A stretch of 64,000 nt of DNA from Apostichopus japonicus (lineage: Eukaryota > Echinodermata > Holothuroidea > Aspidochirotida > Stichopodidae): positions 20,872,265 through 20,936,264 of the forward strand of contig NC_092573.1 of the NCBI RefSeq assembly GCF_037975245.1, given 5' to 3'. Below are positions 44,883 to 58,536 of the stretch, one piece after another. The translations under genes and the position numbers were made by a program. The first letter of the stretch is position 1; the number at the start of each line of letters is the position of its first letter. The notes under the pieces are model-generated. The model was given only the letters and a program-made list of their open reading frames with translations. It did no database searches and was not told the DNA's origin.

Positions 44883-47800
44883 GTGTTTTTTTTTGTTTTT
44901 TTTTTTGACTTTGTAGAAATCGAAGCGACCTTTTAAAGAATAACTTGACGCACGAAATTCATTTCGATATTTTTGACGGTAACAAAAGACCACAGCGATC
45001 AGATTGTATTACTGTAATACTTTTATTTACTTTTTACTTATTTATAATTAATTTTTGAGAAATGACCCTTTACAAATCTGACGCTCATAAATTCAAGTGA
45101 CTAAAAAATATATATATAGTTTAAAACACAGACAAAAAGGTCAGTTCTTCAGACGTTGAACAAAACTCAATGATAAAACATAAGACATCTCAAATGAGAT
45201 GTTTACAATGCATTGTAAATTTGCAAAGCACAAATGCTGTTGCGCTTTGTATGAAGTAAACTGCAAAACATGTTTTGGTTTTTAGCTATTCAATGCATTA
45301 ATATACGTTTTGGACTAATAGGAGCTGAAGTCAGTATCAATTTAGCATTAAAGGAGCATTCTAGAGTTTTATCATAATTTAAATGTAAAAAATCTTGAAA
45401 ACCGGATAGAAACATTATCAATACTCAAATATTTCTTTTTTCTTTGGAATATTATCAGGACTAAAATTCTGGCTAACGTCATCCTTTAATGTTAGACATT
45501 TAGTTACATGGACGTATTTTCGTTATTTATTTGAACTCTAGACATATGAATCGTAAAACAAAATGGCGTAATAGATACGGTACAAGGAGATGTATGTAAA
45601 GCACACTCATCTCGCTCTGGTCACCTCGTGTGAACCTGAAACCTTAGTATAAATGGAAATGAGTTCATAATTCATATCATTAACTTTAACTGACGAGTGC
45701 ATGCTGGCACATGTTCATTGCGTGAAAAGTATTACAATAAATGAAATCTAAAAACAAACATACCGCTCTTTACCCCCCACCCAACCCGCACCCCCCCCCC
45801 ATACGACAACAATAAAATCAAAGATGTCTCGCAATTGAGTAAGCATCTTTATCGATCTTGGGCTTGGTAAAATGCGTTGTTTTACCATATTAGTTCAACT
45901 ACACGTGTCTCCAATTACCATTCTGTACCTATTCGATACTACTGCTCAAATTTCCGACAGTCTTCTTTGCACATTATGTACCTCGTGATGATCTGCTCCT
46001 GCTATTTCATACATCAAACAAACTAAGCCAACCGACTTCAATGCTTTCTCACATTTATTTAATAAAAATTACCTCTGGGACTGCGCTTAGGCATCAAATA
46101 ACTACCAGCCGTATATACAAGGTTGACGAAAGCCTTCGCATATACAGAGTGAAAGTTAAGCTATCGTTCATTTTGATCTTCTAGATATATCATTTAGATT
46201 GGAGAAAACTTGTCAAATAAAGTGTTATCGATTAAAAAAAGTAAAACAAAAACATGGGAATTTGTTAAAATAAAAAGAAGTAAATATAACATGATGTAAG
46301 GCATAAAGTCGAATTAAGTGTTCCTATAATATAAGACAAAATGTCTTCAAGAACGTTTTCGATCGTTTTCAACGTGTTAGTCTACAATAAGACGTTTTTT
46401 TTGGTTTCTCCTCCTTCCTATATATCCACGGAGACTTCAACACATACACTTTTCAACAGGTTGGAATAACCTTGTCACGTGAGAAGCGATTAGCGAGAAG
46501 TATTATACATAAAAGAAGACCAACATGGGACAAGAAGTGTATTAAATGTGCCAAAAACGTTGCACATTCCTGATAAAATTAAAAAAAAAAAAACATAGCT
46601 GTCACCATATTTAAGAACCGTGATGTGATATGTATGTCTTTGAAACACTCACGTCGGCTCTTGAATTTTTTAAAGGTGCAACATTTTTCGGATGATAACT
46701 TTATGTCACTCTGAAGAAGCCTTGTAATACTTATATATAATTTAAGCACGAAATCCAGGGGGTCCGTGGGGTATATGCATCCCACAGAAAAATAGCTATT
46801 ATATAGCATAACCTTGCTTGTAGACCTAACTTATCTTAAAATTGCTTCAGAAAACACCCAATTTAACATGTAAAATAGTAATAGTTCTGGGGGGGGGGCT
46901 ACTGGCAGACCCCCCGCCCCATACATAGGAGACGGATTCAGCGACCCCGAGGGTCACAACCTCTTCTTTTAAAAATTTATGGAACCCCACCTGTATATAG
47001 ATATCCATCAAATTATGTAACCCTACATCAACCAACCTAAGTGACTAAAATACTTCTAATACAGAAACTTTTGTGTCCCAAAGATTTAGTGTAACTCATT
47101 TTTCAGATTTAATTCTTAAATCTTTGAACTTGAGCAATATTTCGACCTTGTTCCGATATTGCGACAAGGTAACATATTACAACTTCCAGGAACATGATCC
47201 AGTGAAGACGGAGAAGAGAGACACGTTTTGCTTGATATTACCGGCCGGGAAGAAATAACATTTAGTAAAAAGGAAGGAACGGTCTCGCGCGAAGCATGCC
47301 TGTATTTTCCACTATATGCTACTATAGGTTTAAACTAACTTATATGTTATCAGCTAAGTTTTAATCCTCAAAGCATTCCGAAAGGTGGAGGCCCGAACTT
47401 CCCTTGCCCCCTCCCTCAATCCGCTCCCTGTTATCTTTTCTATTGCGACTTCATGGAACAATGTGTATATTGTGGCCAAAACAACACAAAATACAGCCCC
47501 AATTTGTTTTTAAATGACCTCTCTATTCATCGTGTGACCTCTCCAAGATCTTCATACTCCAGCTCATTTCCTTCTGTCTGTCTGAAATCTATAGCTCTTG
47601 AAGGTAATACAAGCTATGTAAAGTGTCCCTCACAAAATCCTCATGGCATTCGAAGGAGATGAATAAATTTGCATTTTTTTTTCCGTACGGTAAAGCCATA
47701 ACTATTATTTTCAAGGAATGCATCATTTGTCACAATCATGAGGTTCCTTTATTTATAACGTAAAAATATTCAAAAAGTGTTAAAGTTTATTTAGTATGGA

Positions 47801-50800
47801 TGAATTGTGCATTGCGACTAAAAAATGACGCGTACAACGTTATTGAAGCGTCACGTGTAGGCTACTTGCAAGTCAATGCAGCTGGTCACGTGTGATTCAC
47901 ATTAACAGGATGACTTGATGCGTAAAACTAATTAGGTATGTTGTAGACCTGTTAAATGCGCTGCTATACCAGTCCAGTTTTTATATACGGAATTTACAGT
48001 TTTGAGAAATGGTCCTTTAAACTTCTTATCCATCAAAGTGGCTGGATTTCATAGCCTAGGTCAGTTTGTCTGATGCAAAAGTATTTTAATTAATGTTGAT
48101 ATATTGTAGATCGTTGAAAGAGAAAAATAGGGTTTTTTTTCCAACTGAATTGCCATGATGACGTCATTCACTCTGCTGTTGTCAGATGTATTCACAATAT
48201 ATTCATCATGCAAAATGTTTTGAGGAATCCGATGTGGTTTTGGCCTCAAGAATCGGACATTTTGCAGAATTTTCAAAAAAACAATCAACTTCATCATAAA
48301 TTAGCATTTTTGGTAGAAGTCTAAGTAATAATAAAAGTGGCTGTCCTTCAATGAACATTAACAAGCAGACAAATGAAATATGACACATTCCTTATCATAT
48401 CGTCCGTGGCCACTTACAATCATATTTACTCGTTTTGGCAGAAACTATGACGATTTGATTTGATTGTTTTATCAATATTTGCTATACTATACCACCACCA
48501 GTGTTTAACATGCATGAACACTGTATATACCATCTGTTAAATACGATTGTATAAGAAGATGATTTAATACTGTGGAAGTTATACTATAAGTCGTCCTGTA
48601 AACCGTGCGCATACACACGTATATATTCGATAGTCCGTCAAGTGCTTTGTTACATATATACGTTCTGTTATACATTTAAAAGTCTTCGGCATTACTTTAT
48701 CCATAAGTGTAGGTATTCAAGTTTCGGCGAATTCATGTTGTAACAATATTTTCTTCTTTTGCGGGTAGGAATATTGTGAAGATTTCATTAAGAACTTATA
48801 TTAACACATAAATTACAGCAACAATGGATGGATTTATTCGTTGGGCTGACAAGATTTTTTTCTCAATAAGTGTGATGTATAGGGTGGCATGACATCAGGC
48901 TAAGATTGAAATGTATACGCTGTAAATATGAAACAGAGATCGGTTACGAGTCGCTTAGCCTAATTTATTTGGATAACAACGTATGAGATTTTAAATATAA
49001 TGTACAGGGCTTGTGATATACATAGAAGCCATATCGATCCAACTCCCAGCTTCATAGACCGGTTCCCCTTTTGAGAAATATTTGCAGCTTAAGCAATTTA
49101 CTTGGATGAGTGCATTTAGCAATAATCCGTTACATCATTCATGGACAACATCATTTAATGGGGGAAAATACCCTTCTTCCATCAATAATAATATGATCAT
49201 AACTGCTGATCCGAAACAATTGATACATCTCGTCTTTTCCAAACAATAGCAATCATATATGTTAAATATTGCATGTTTCTAATAGTTCTAACTTCTGATC
49301 AACCACATGTTTCAAGATGCAAGATTGATCGCTTAACAAAAATTAAAATGTGATGGTCCATTACTTACATTCAAATCATAATCTTTAACCGTGAATCATT
49401 AATCTAAATGCTTGTAGAGCGAGTCGACGACATATTAGTTTAAAATCACCGATATGAACGGAATGCGTGCATGTATAGCAGGTACGGGACGTTAAAGGGA
49501 AACCATTTCCGGGTAGAGTTACACAACCTAAATATCACTTCCGCATATTCCCCTACTCTATTTTCGTTTCCCTTCCTCTATCTTCCTGCCCTCCCCCCCC
49601 TCCCACCCCACCTACTTCCACAATGCCAAATGGTCGTGATACGAGAACCCGATGAAATTAGTTACAGAATTAGGGTACGAATGTGAAGGATTATTTTTTT
49701 AATTTAATCAATTTAATCACAATCATTGACAGCTGTTAGTCATAGGCTTATAGTAAAATTGTAAAGGAAGCGTTTAGGTTTGATTGTTGTAACTCGCTCT
49801 TCGTCGTTTCATTTTCTTCGGGGGGGGGGGGGTCGCGGGGGGGGGGGGCGGCATTGGTACTTTTAGTTAACTTTCTTGACCGACCAAGATGAAGATATAT
49901 AATGGATCAATATCACCACCAAAAGCTCTTTCTCTTCCGTTTCCTTCAAAGTTTACTACCAACATGTCATTAATGCTTACTAATTGACTTAAAATGATAT
50001 ACCACTTCAATTTTATCAGTAAGAGGGAAGGGGGACGGGGTCTCGTACTACTAACGCGGGGTTTATTAAATTCCGTTTGATCGTACAAAGACTAGTGGTG
50101 GGTCAATGATTTCTTAAAGATTGTGGTGTGGCCCCACATGGGGTCGTTGAAAGCAAATGCCCATGTAGGGGTTCTGGGTGCTTCCTCCCCCAGAAAAGTT
50201 AAAAGTTGTAATTATAACTATACTTGGAATATTTGTGTAAGGTTTAAAGGGGATCGACATTCCCCTACTGAACCTCCCCCCCCCTCCCCTCCACCGGATC
50301 CGCGCTCGAAAGCATAATTCTTGTCACTTTTTTGATATTACAGTATCTTACAAATTAGTCATAAGTTCATGTGAAAACCTCAGTTGTTAAATATGTACAT
50401 TGACATTAATGTCACTTCATCCATGATATCGATGTCCTTATAGTTTCGAATACGGCGAATAAATTAACACGCATGAAGAGATACTATTTCTTTCAAAATA
50501 CATTGAAAGAGACTAAATATGATGTATATAGAACCGAAGGGCCCGGGATTTTATTGTCAATGACGCGAACGACGTATAAATAGTGAGATATTGGAAATCA
50601 ATCTTATAATCGCTAACAATGTCACAATAAGATGTTTTATGTATTCAAACATGCCCAACAAGGAAACTCGGTGAGAATACAAAGAGGACTATAGCTTACG
50701 AGTTTGACTGGATTCTAACCTAAATCATAAAGTTTATAAGAGAGATTTAAAAGTCTTAGGTATCAATGGCAACAAAATACACAATAAACACATGTGTAAT

Positions 50801-51690
50801 GTCACTGGAGATGAATGGAACTTACATTTATCAAATATTGAACAAAACTTCCATTTACATTTATCAAAGGGTGGAAGAGGGAGGTATATGTAAATACTCT
50901 GAGACATGAATATTGCAATCATATCTCACTAGCTAACTTCATGAATGGGCTTATTTAATGAATTTTGATAGTATATTTGAATTTAGAAAATTGTTAGATC
51001 TCTCCTTATATCACCTCCTCACGCCTACCCCTCCTTCCTGTCTTTCTCCCCCCCCCTCCCCAATAAAGAGAGAGAGTAAAACTAACCTCATAATTTGAAG
51101 CTAAGGACACAACACTTTTATTTATAGGAGCAAGCCAGCAACGTGAAACTAGTAAAGGATAAACGCAAACGTTATGAACGATCTCAATTTGTGTATATGA
51201 AAGTCTCTTATAAGGTGTTCTTATATTCATTGCACCGCTTTAAATTTTGTGAAGTATTAGGGTTAAAATGAAGAAATTACTCCCGTTCAACCATTCCAGT
51301 CGCTTAATTTGGTTAATGGAAACATAAAATCAATACCTAGCTGTTTGAACTAGTTTCATAGACTGATTCGATCGATTCTCCGTTTCATTTGAATTTTTTT
51401 TTTTCAAACACAAAATTTAAAAAAAAAACGATTTCTTTTCTTGTTTATTACAGGAATCGTCCTGTGAGAAGTCGGCTAAAATTTGAATAATTAGAAAATT
51501 ACTGAGTAACACTGGTTTCGTTTACACAGAGCGTACGGCTTCGTTTCTTGTGACGTGTAGTAATATATGTAACCATGGAAACGTGAAACTGATGTTTTAA
51601 AGTATATGTCGCTTGGTGTAATAATAAAGCAATATTTTTTTATTATCCTTTTTAGCTGAGAGAGAGTATTTTTACAAGGTCTTCACTTCT
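44883..51690. other. No gene recognised
   Basis: AT-rich with C/G homopolymer tracts near 45789, 46890, 49590, 49820, 49840, 50276 and 51047. Around 45348-45489 TTAAAGGA is found at both ends of a 142-bp stretch in inverted form; too short to call an element. No convincing coding exon. Confidence 0.5.
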
Positions 51691-51699
51691 CAATACCAA

Positions 51700-52330
51700 A
51701 ATGTTAAATTGTTCTTTTCATTCCATCTGAGCAATTGGACAATATTCTGCAAATTGATAACTTTTTCGTTTCTTCCCAAGTGAGCAAATCAAAAATTTTC
51801 TGCTAAATGTTGACATGACAACATATCATATCACGTCATTTCATCATTTTTATGCATAGTGTTAACATGTTCTCTTCTTCTCAAGTGAGCAATTGAAAAA
51901 TTTTCTGCAAACTATGACAATCATAAGTTTTTTATCAGATTTCGACAATGTAACATTTTTCTGCAAAATGTTCACTTGTTCACAGCATTCCATCTGAGCA
52001 ATATTGAACAATTTTCTGCAAAATTTTGAATTGACGAGACATGTATGATATTTGAACATTAAATTGTGCAACTGCTCAGTTGGAATGAAGGGAGCATGTT
52101 AACATTTTGCAGGGAAAATGGTAAATTAACGAGATATGATAAGTTGTCAATTAAACATTTTGCACAAAATTGTTCAATTGCTCAGTTAGCATGAAGTAAA
52201 CAATTTAACATTTTGCAGAAAAGTGGTAAATTATGGAGTTAAAGCAACTGAGCAATCCAACATTTTATTGATTTTTGACAAGATATTATCTTGTTATCTA
52301 AACAATTTACTGAACAAAAATGTCAACTTA
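51700..52330. repeat. Degenerate inverted array
   Basis: Left half holds four blocks like GAGCAATTGAAAAATTTTCTGC (near 51728, 51782, 51885, 51996); the right half has the reverse forms AACATTTTGCA...AAAATTGTTCAATTGCTCAG (near 52055, 52104, 52157, 52206). Centre about 52035. The copies are diverged, spaced 50-110 bp. Confidence 0.65.
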
Positions 52331-55300
52331 TGGGGCGAAGGTTTCCTATGTTGATGTCCCTTCTACGCTTCCGTATCCCTATCATTGTTGAGAATCAAGA
52401 TTGTTTTTTTCTTACCTTGTTTTGTTATTCTCTTAGCAACTATGTGACTGCACTTTTGCAATATTAGTGAGGTAACGATCCTATATGGACGAGATCATTA
52501 CGTCATCTGACGTAACAGAATGTTAATCATTAAACAATTTTAATTAAAATTGACAAAACCGTTGCCATTTTTTATTTCAATGGATTAGGATTGACTAATG
52601 ACATAATCGCTTTGAGTAGGGATCAAAGTTCAAAAGTGGGAGTCTTTACCTTTACAACCACAAAAGTTGGAGGGTCGCCACAAATTTGCAGAAAAAAATG
52701 AGGACAAAATCTTGAATATAAATGGCTTCAAAAGTTGTAAAAGTCGCCATTTTACAACTATAAGCTCTCTTAATCAGAGACATGTCTCAAAGGGATGTTT
52801 ACATGAAATGTATGAATGTTTGTCTATCCCATGTCATATTTAATTATGGTGTAAATCACTTCGGTTACATCACGCTTTGTGAATACCATATCAGAAATAA
52901 ATTTGAATTGAAATTATAATGGGAAAATATTCGGCACATTGGCAATATCACCAACCACAATTCATGTTTTATTTATATTGCAATATTTTGCACATAAATA
53001 TACATTATCCTAAATGTTTCATTTTTCCAATACCGTACATAATGCAACATTACATTACCTTTATTCTCATGGGTATTCTCCTTTTTAATTGCCATTGAAA
53101 TTTTTAAGTGATTCAGCAGCTTACATTAATAATGTTTAGAACATTTCGTCATACTGGTTTCAATCCTCCGTCGTTGACAAGTGTTCGTTTTAACTGTATG
53201 AAGTATCACTATATTGTTACATACAATATAATGTATCATGTTATTTATTAACTCAACCACCTTCCCACGAATGGAATAAAGACGAACGCAAAAACACATA
53301 ATTGTTGTCAAAATCATCATTGAATTACCTGACAGCAGTCTCGGATGCTGCCAATGATCAAGTAATCAACTTATTCGCTTGACATTCGATCGTGCATATC
53401 CATGTGTTCATCACATTTGATCAATTAAAATGGCATATTTTCGTGATGGAGAAGTTAAAGTAGCATTCCGAGGTTTCGATATTATTCAGATACTAATTAA
53501 TCTTACAATCAATGCATCATTTAATAATTTAATGAATTCACTCATCAAAATTGCATGTCAAATATTGATCTGCGCACCTTACACTTAGACGGACTGGCCA
53601 GGCACGAGCAATCGTGCTGTTCCCGAGGGCCCAGAGCAGTAGGAGCGGGGGTAGTACGGTCTAAGCCGACCATTTGAATAACATGATTAAAGCTGATTGA
53701 GGTACAGAACTTAATCATGAACCGTATCCATGCATGTGAGTGCCATAATGACGTCACTTTGTCGCGGTGGGGGTTTGAATGCACCCTTACTTTTTATTGC
53801 TGGTTATCTCGCTGATATAGTGGACGACGCCATTGTCCATGTTTGCTAGAGGGTCCATATCACTGTCAGTCCGCTCATGCGCAAACACGTATATAAGCGC
53901 ACATATTAACAGACATGATTCTCAATGCTTTGATGTGTTAAATTTACAAAGTAGAGTGATTAATGTACTACTGTATATGGTTGCTGAACATCTGCATCAA
54001 TACCTACGCACACTACGTGGTTGCTAGACTGATTACATTAATAGATATTCGTTCATGTAAGCACTGCAGCCCTTGTGCAAAAATAGTACATACTAGATAT
54101 AGAAAATTCCTCCAGGTGTGCCAAACAATGGTATACCGTAAGGTTTCATGCACCCGCCAACTCAGAGTATGGTTCTCATCGAAGAGATATGCATTTAACT
54201 CCATAATCCGACATAATAAAGGTTAGCGATCATCCGACATCTATTAACTCATTTAAATATCCGTTCTTTAATCTTCTTGTGTATAGATCATTACTAAAAC
54301 AGATGCTATGGTCTACAAATTTGAAAGTACGTAATTCCCTGTAATGTGCGACGACTACTCATGGTAGAGCTGGTTTAGCGAAACACGACCTAGGCTATGT
54401 TGTCTATTGGTTACTAATACTAGTAGTAAACAGCAGTGTCGGTGGGATGTTGTATAGTGAACCGTGTAAAGCATCGTGCTGACTGGGTTAATCATTACCG
54501 CATAAGCCCTTCTGCTCCAACACGTGCAATGCATTACCTACTTATGTATGTAAATTTGACAACATAAAACTGTTGTATTTTACCTAACTTGGCCTATAGT
54601 AGTAGTAGTACTTAATGGAATTATTTGTAGGACTAGTACTAGTAGTAGTAGGCTAGTCAGTATCATACTACCTTTATCATTTTAATAAAACTATTACCAT
54701 GACTTTAATTGCAGTCAACTAATGTACATGGAAAAGATGGCATCAGTCACAGGTAATTTACAAATATACATTCTCACACACTCATACAAGCACGCAAATT
54801 GACAAGAGAAATACTAAAAGATGGTTTTGTCATTGTTTACATTGGACAAAAACAAATAACAATTACTAGGCCTACAGTACATGTATCTGAAAATCTGAAT
54901 TACTATGTATACACTAGTTACCTTTATTTCTCTTTATACCCAAGAATGATAGTATTTCCTGATATTAGCAGGGCCTACAGTACATGTAGATGCAGTAAAC
55001 AGAGGCTTAGACTTCTTAGTAACTGAACACTGAACACTGCACACAAGTAACAGATTACATTGTGTTGAGTGATGAGAACACACTAGCATATATGGCAATA
55101 ATAAATCAATCTCTACACCCAGTTGCTGTTTTCAATAAATGGAGTGACAAATAAAAACTTACAGCAGCTCAGGAAATGTATAATATTACAAAGTTTAATT
55201 AGAAAAACATTGATATACAGTATGTATCTCATAATAGATCCATGAATAGTGGCCTACTTCACAAGTGACAGGTAGTGGAGTTATCTTTGAGTTAATAGGG

Positions 55301-55850
55301 TGAAGACTAGGTGAAGCGGTTAGAGTTAGGGTGACCATATGTTTTCAGGAAATCTGGGACCCTCTCGTATTGACCCCCTCATGTTGACTTCAGGGGTCAG
55401 TATCAATCAATGTATTCAGGGATTTTTTTGGGGGGAGGGAGGGGTTGGGGTTGGGGAATAATATCTATACTGTTTGTGTTAAGAGTTAAGGGGGAGGGGG
55501 TTATGGTGGGAATTTTGAGGGAATCTCAGTGTTTCAGTTTGTTGAATGACTATGTGTCTTTAATGATGATGGCCAAATTCCCAAGTTTCCGTAATTAATA
55601 CAAACTCCAGAAAACGAGCAATTTTATTAAGGGCCTTTTAATCCAAGGACATTACATGAGTTATGGGACTGTCCTCCAAAATCTGAAACATCTACAGTAG
55701 TCACCTTAAGTAGATTATAATTGTTGCTCCGCAGTCATTGGGTTTGGATGAAACATCCATCAGAAACCAGATTCTCTGGAAGTTTTCAACATTACTGGTT
55801 GGCAATATTTTTTTCAAAGCAGCATCTTCTGTGGGTTGGTATTTCTGGGG
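52331..55850. other. No gene recognised
   Basis: A possible small exon at 54719-54762 (TTTAATTGCAG before, GTAATT after, containing ATGGAAAAGATGGCATC) is the only splice-like pair seen; nothing joins to it. A GTA/CTA-rich imperfect repeat lies at 54596-54655. Confidence 0.35.
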
Positions 55851-56106
55851 GATGGGGACTCTGGAGGATGGGGACTCTGGGGGATGGGGACTCTGGGGAT
55901 GGGGACTATGGGGGATGGGGACTCTGGGGGATGGGGACTCTGGGGGAGGGGACTCTGAGGAATGGGGACTCTGGGGCTGGCGACTCAGAGGGCTAGAGAA
56001 TCTTGGGGTGGGGACTCTGGGGGTGGGGATTCTGGGGTTGGGACTCTGTGGAATAGGGACTCTGGGGATGGGGACTCTGGGAGATGGGGACTCTGGGGGA
56101 TGGGGA
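55850..56106 (+). repeat. G-rich minisatellite, unit ~16-17 bp
   Basis: About 15 imperfect copies of GGGGACTCTGGGGGAT. Runs of four to six G on one strand could fold as G-quadruplexes. It gives Gly/Trp/Asp-rich open frames (198 aa at 55738-56334) that follow from the repeat and are not taken as a gene. Confidence 0.9.
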
Positions 56107-57983
56107 CCAGGACCAGGAAAGGGTGCACCATTTCACAACTGCCTTGTCACTCTTGATATAAGCTGGTGTTCATTCATGATTATCATGTGGAAAGTGTTTC
56201 AAAGTTTCTGTTGGTTTCCCTTGGAAGACATGAAACTGCAGTGCGAGCTCACAAAACAAAAGTCACTACAACTACAAGAAAGAACAACTAATTGGACAGT
56301 ATGGAAATTTATGAAAACTTTTCTCATGTATTGATACTGTACATCCAAACCACTCTCCATGCCTTTCGCCCTTCCCTACCCCCATCCATTTCAAAACACC
56401 CAGTGAGTGTTCTTTCACCTAAACTCCAGATTCCCAGTTTTCTACATTTGATCTTCAATCATTCTTGCACTCAAAGTCACTAGACCTAAAAGGAAGAACA
56501 AGGAGATAGTTCTTGGAAAGCACATGGAAATTTATGGAAAACTTTTCTTGTATTAATTGATATACCCACACCACCCTCCATTAACCCCACCTTCCGCACC
56601 CCAATCCATTTCCAACACAAACGGTATATAGCACTTTATTTTGACAATACTATTGCAATTGAAAACTGTTAAAGTCTGTCTCATCATTATCGTGTTCCTA
56701 ACAGTTGCTGTAATATGGTTGTGAGATGGTCCCTTGTTCTCTTCAGATAAAGTATTTAGAAATGGAACACAGTTGTCGGTCTTTGATCTGATCATGACAA
56801 TTGTGTGAAGCAATCATCTTTTGCTACTGTATGTCAATATAAAACTATGGTCCAAATGCAAATCATGTCTAGAGGCCTTGTTAACTCTCTGATATGAATT
56901 AACATTGTTCAGTCATAGTAGGGAGCAGATTCACACTGTCACTGCCTAACCTACCCATGATCGTCTACTTTACAACTGTCAAGTTGAATCAGGTAATATT
57001 TTAGTCTTGAAATGTGCATCCATGCTTTACGAATATTTCCTTGATCGTGTCTTTAGCCCTCCCATATGCGCATAGTCCCGTATATTGCATATCCTGACAT
57101 ATATCAGCTTGTTTGGATCTTCAAGAACTGGAGGGTAACATAATCATCAAAATTGACTTTGAGAGTCCTTGTTCTTCTCTATATGACATACTGCAATGCT
57201 TTGGCATCACTTTCAAGTCTAAAAGAGTACCTTAAAAAAGGCTTAATTTTAACTTGTTTTTTAAGCTACAGTAAGCCATCGATGTTATCATTGCTGAAGG
57301 GATATATCCTAATAAAATAAAACTGTTAGCAAACTGCTTATCCACTAGAGAGCCTGTGTAAGAGAATGTGTAAAAGTTAGTTGGCCTGACGTTTCGATCC
57401 TAGCAGGATCTTCTTCAAAGGGTAAACGGTATATCCTGGAAGACATATCGTGTTACTGATAAGACTAAACTATGCCACACAGCTATATAGTAGTTCAAAA
57501 TCCCCAACTCAATATTTTGTTGCTACTTCTCGATGTATGAAAGTCTCCTTGAAGACCCCTTCATCACTCCAGCCACCAGGAAATGTAATACAGTGGAATA
57601 TCTGCAAAGCCATAACATGGGAAAATGTTATTGAACAGATTTATTTTGTTTTTTTTCTCGTAACAGGGTACATTTGGGGGTGTCGGCTTGTCTTTCGATA
57701 TACTGCCCTCTAAAGTGCATTCTTCATCAAATTGCATATTTTGATTAAATTCTGTACATGCTAAAATCTCGCCTGTGGTTGAAAATCTTTTCACATCATT
57801 AATGCCATGATAATGTTATCCACTCCATTAGTGGCATACATACCAAGTTAAGTTGTAATTATCTCCCATATTTGCAGTAATATGTTTGATGTTATCGACA
57901 TGTTTTCCATCTACATCAGTGATGATGCAGAACATTTACAGGAGAGTTTCAACTCAGTCAAATTTTGCCACTGGAATACTCCT

Positions 57984-58347
57984 TTAAAGGCTTTGAAGAC
58001 TCGCCCCAAACCGCGTGCGGCCATCTGAAAAAGTTAACTTTCCGTTGCTTGCAAGTGACGTATTGTTTGTGTCCTACAATATGCAGGCAGTAATGAAACG
58101 TGATACCTTGCTAACTTTTATCTAGACCTGAGATGTCCATCGCTGCTATTTACACTGTGTTGCGGGTATTGACCGTAGCTGCATGTACTGACTGTGCACT
58201 AGTTTCTAATTACTGACGGTAGCAAGCTGTGTGTGTATTTTTCTGGGATCGATGGTGGTGTCTAACACTTCTGTTACACCTCATTCGACACTAGGTCAGA
58301 TTACCGCATTAGAGGTTTCTTCGTGCGCGAGTCTTCACACCCTTTAA
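57984..58347 (-). mobile_element. TTAA MITE, minus orientation, complete
   Basis: TTAA at 57984-57987 and 58344-58347; inner ends AGGCTTTGAAGACTCGCCCC and, from the other side, AGGGTGTGAAGACTCGCGC. The most complete copy. The left flank (GGAATACTCCTTTAA) itself looks like the end of another TTAAAGGAG-type element. Confidence 0.82.
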
Positions 58348-58505
58348 ATAACAATATCGGTAATCAGTACAACAAGAAGGTGTCACAGATCTATAAACAA
58401 TCCTCATTGACCTTGTTGAAGCTATATATATTCATACAATGGCAGTTTTAAAGGATGAGAGCAACTTGTGTACTGAGCTCAATTTTGCAGTGACCTCTTA
58501 TCCCC

Positions 58506-58506
<1 letters not shown>

Positions 58507-58532
<26 letters not shown>
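58507..58532. repeat. (TA)n microsatellite
   Basis: Short TA run. Confidence 0.85.

Positions 58533-58536
<4 letters not shown>

Noticed and set aside
45348-45489. 142-bp TTAA element
   Set aside because: Ends agree only over TTAAAGGA; too short to separate from chance in AT-rich DNA.
55738-56334. 198-aa Gly/Trp/Asp-rich ORF
   Set aside because: The frame is a by-product of the 16-17-bp minisatellite, which is open in more than one frame.
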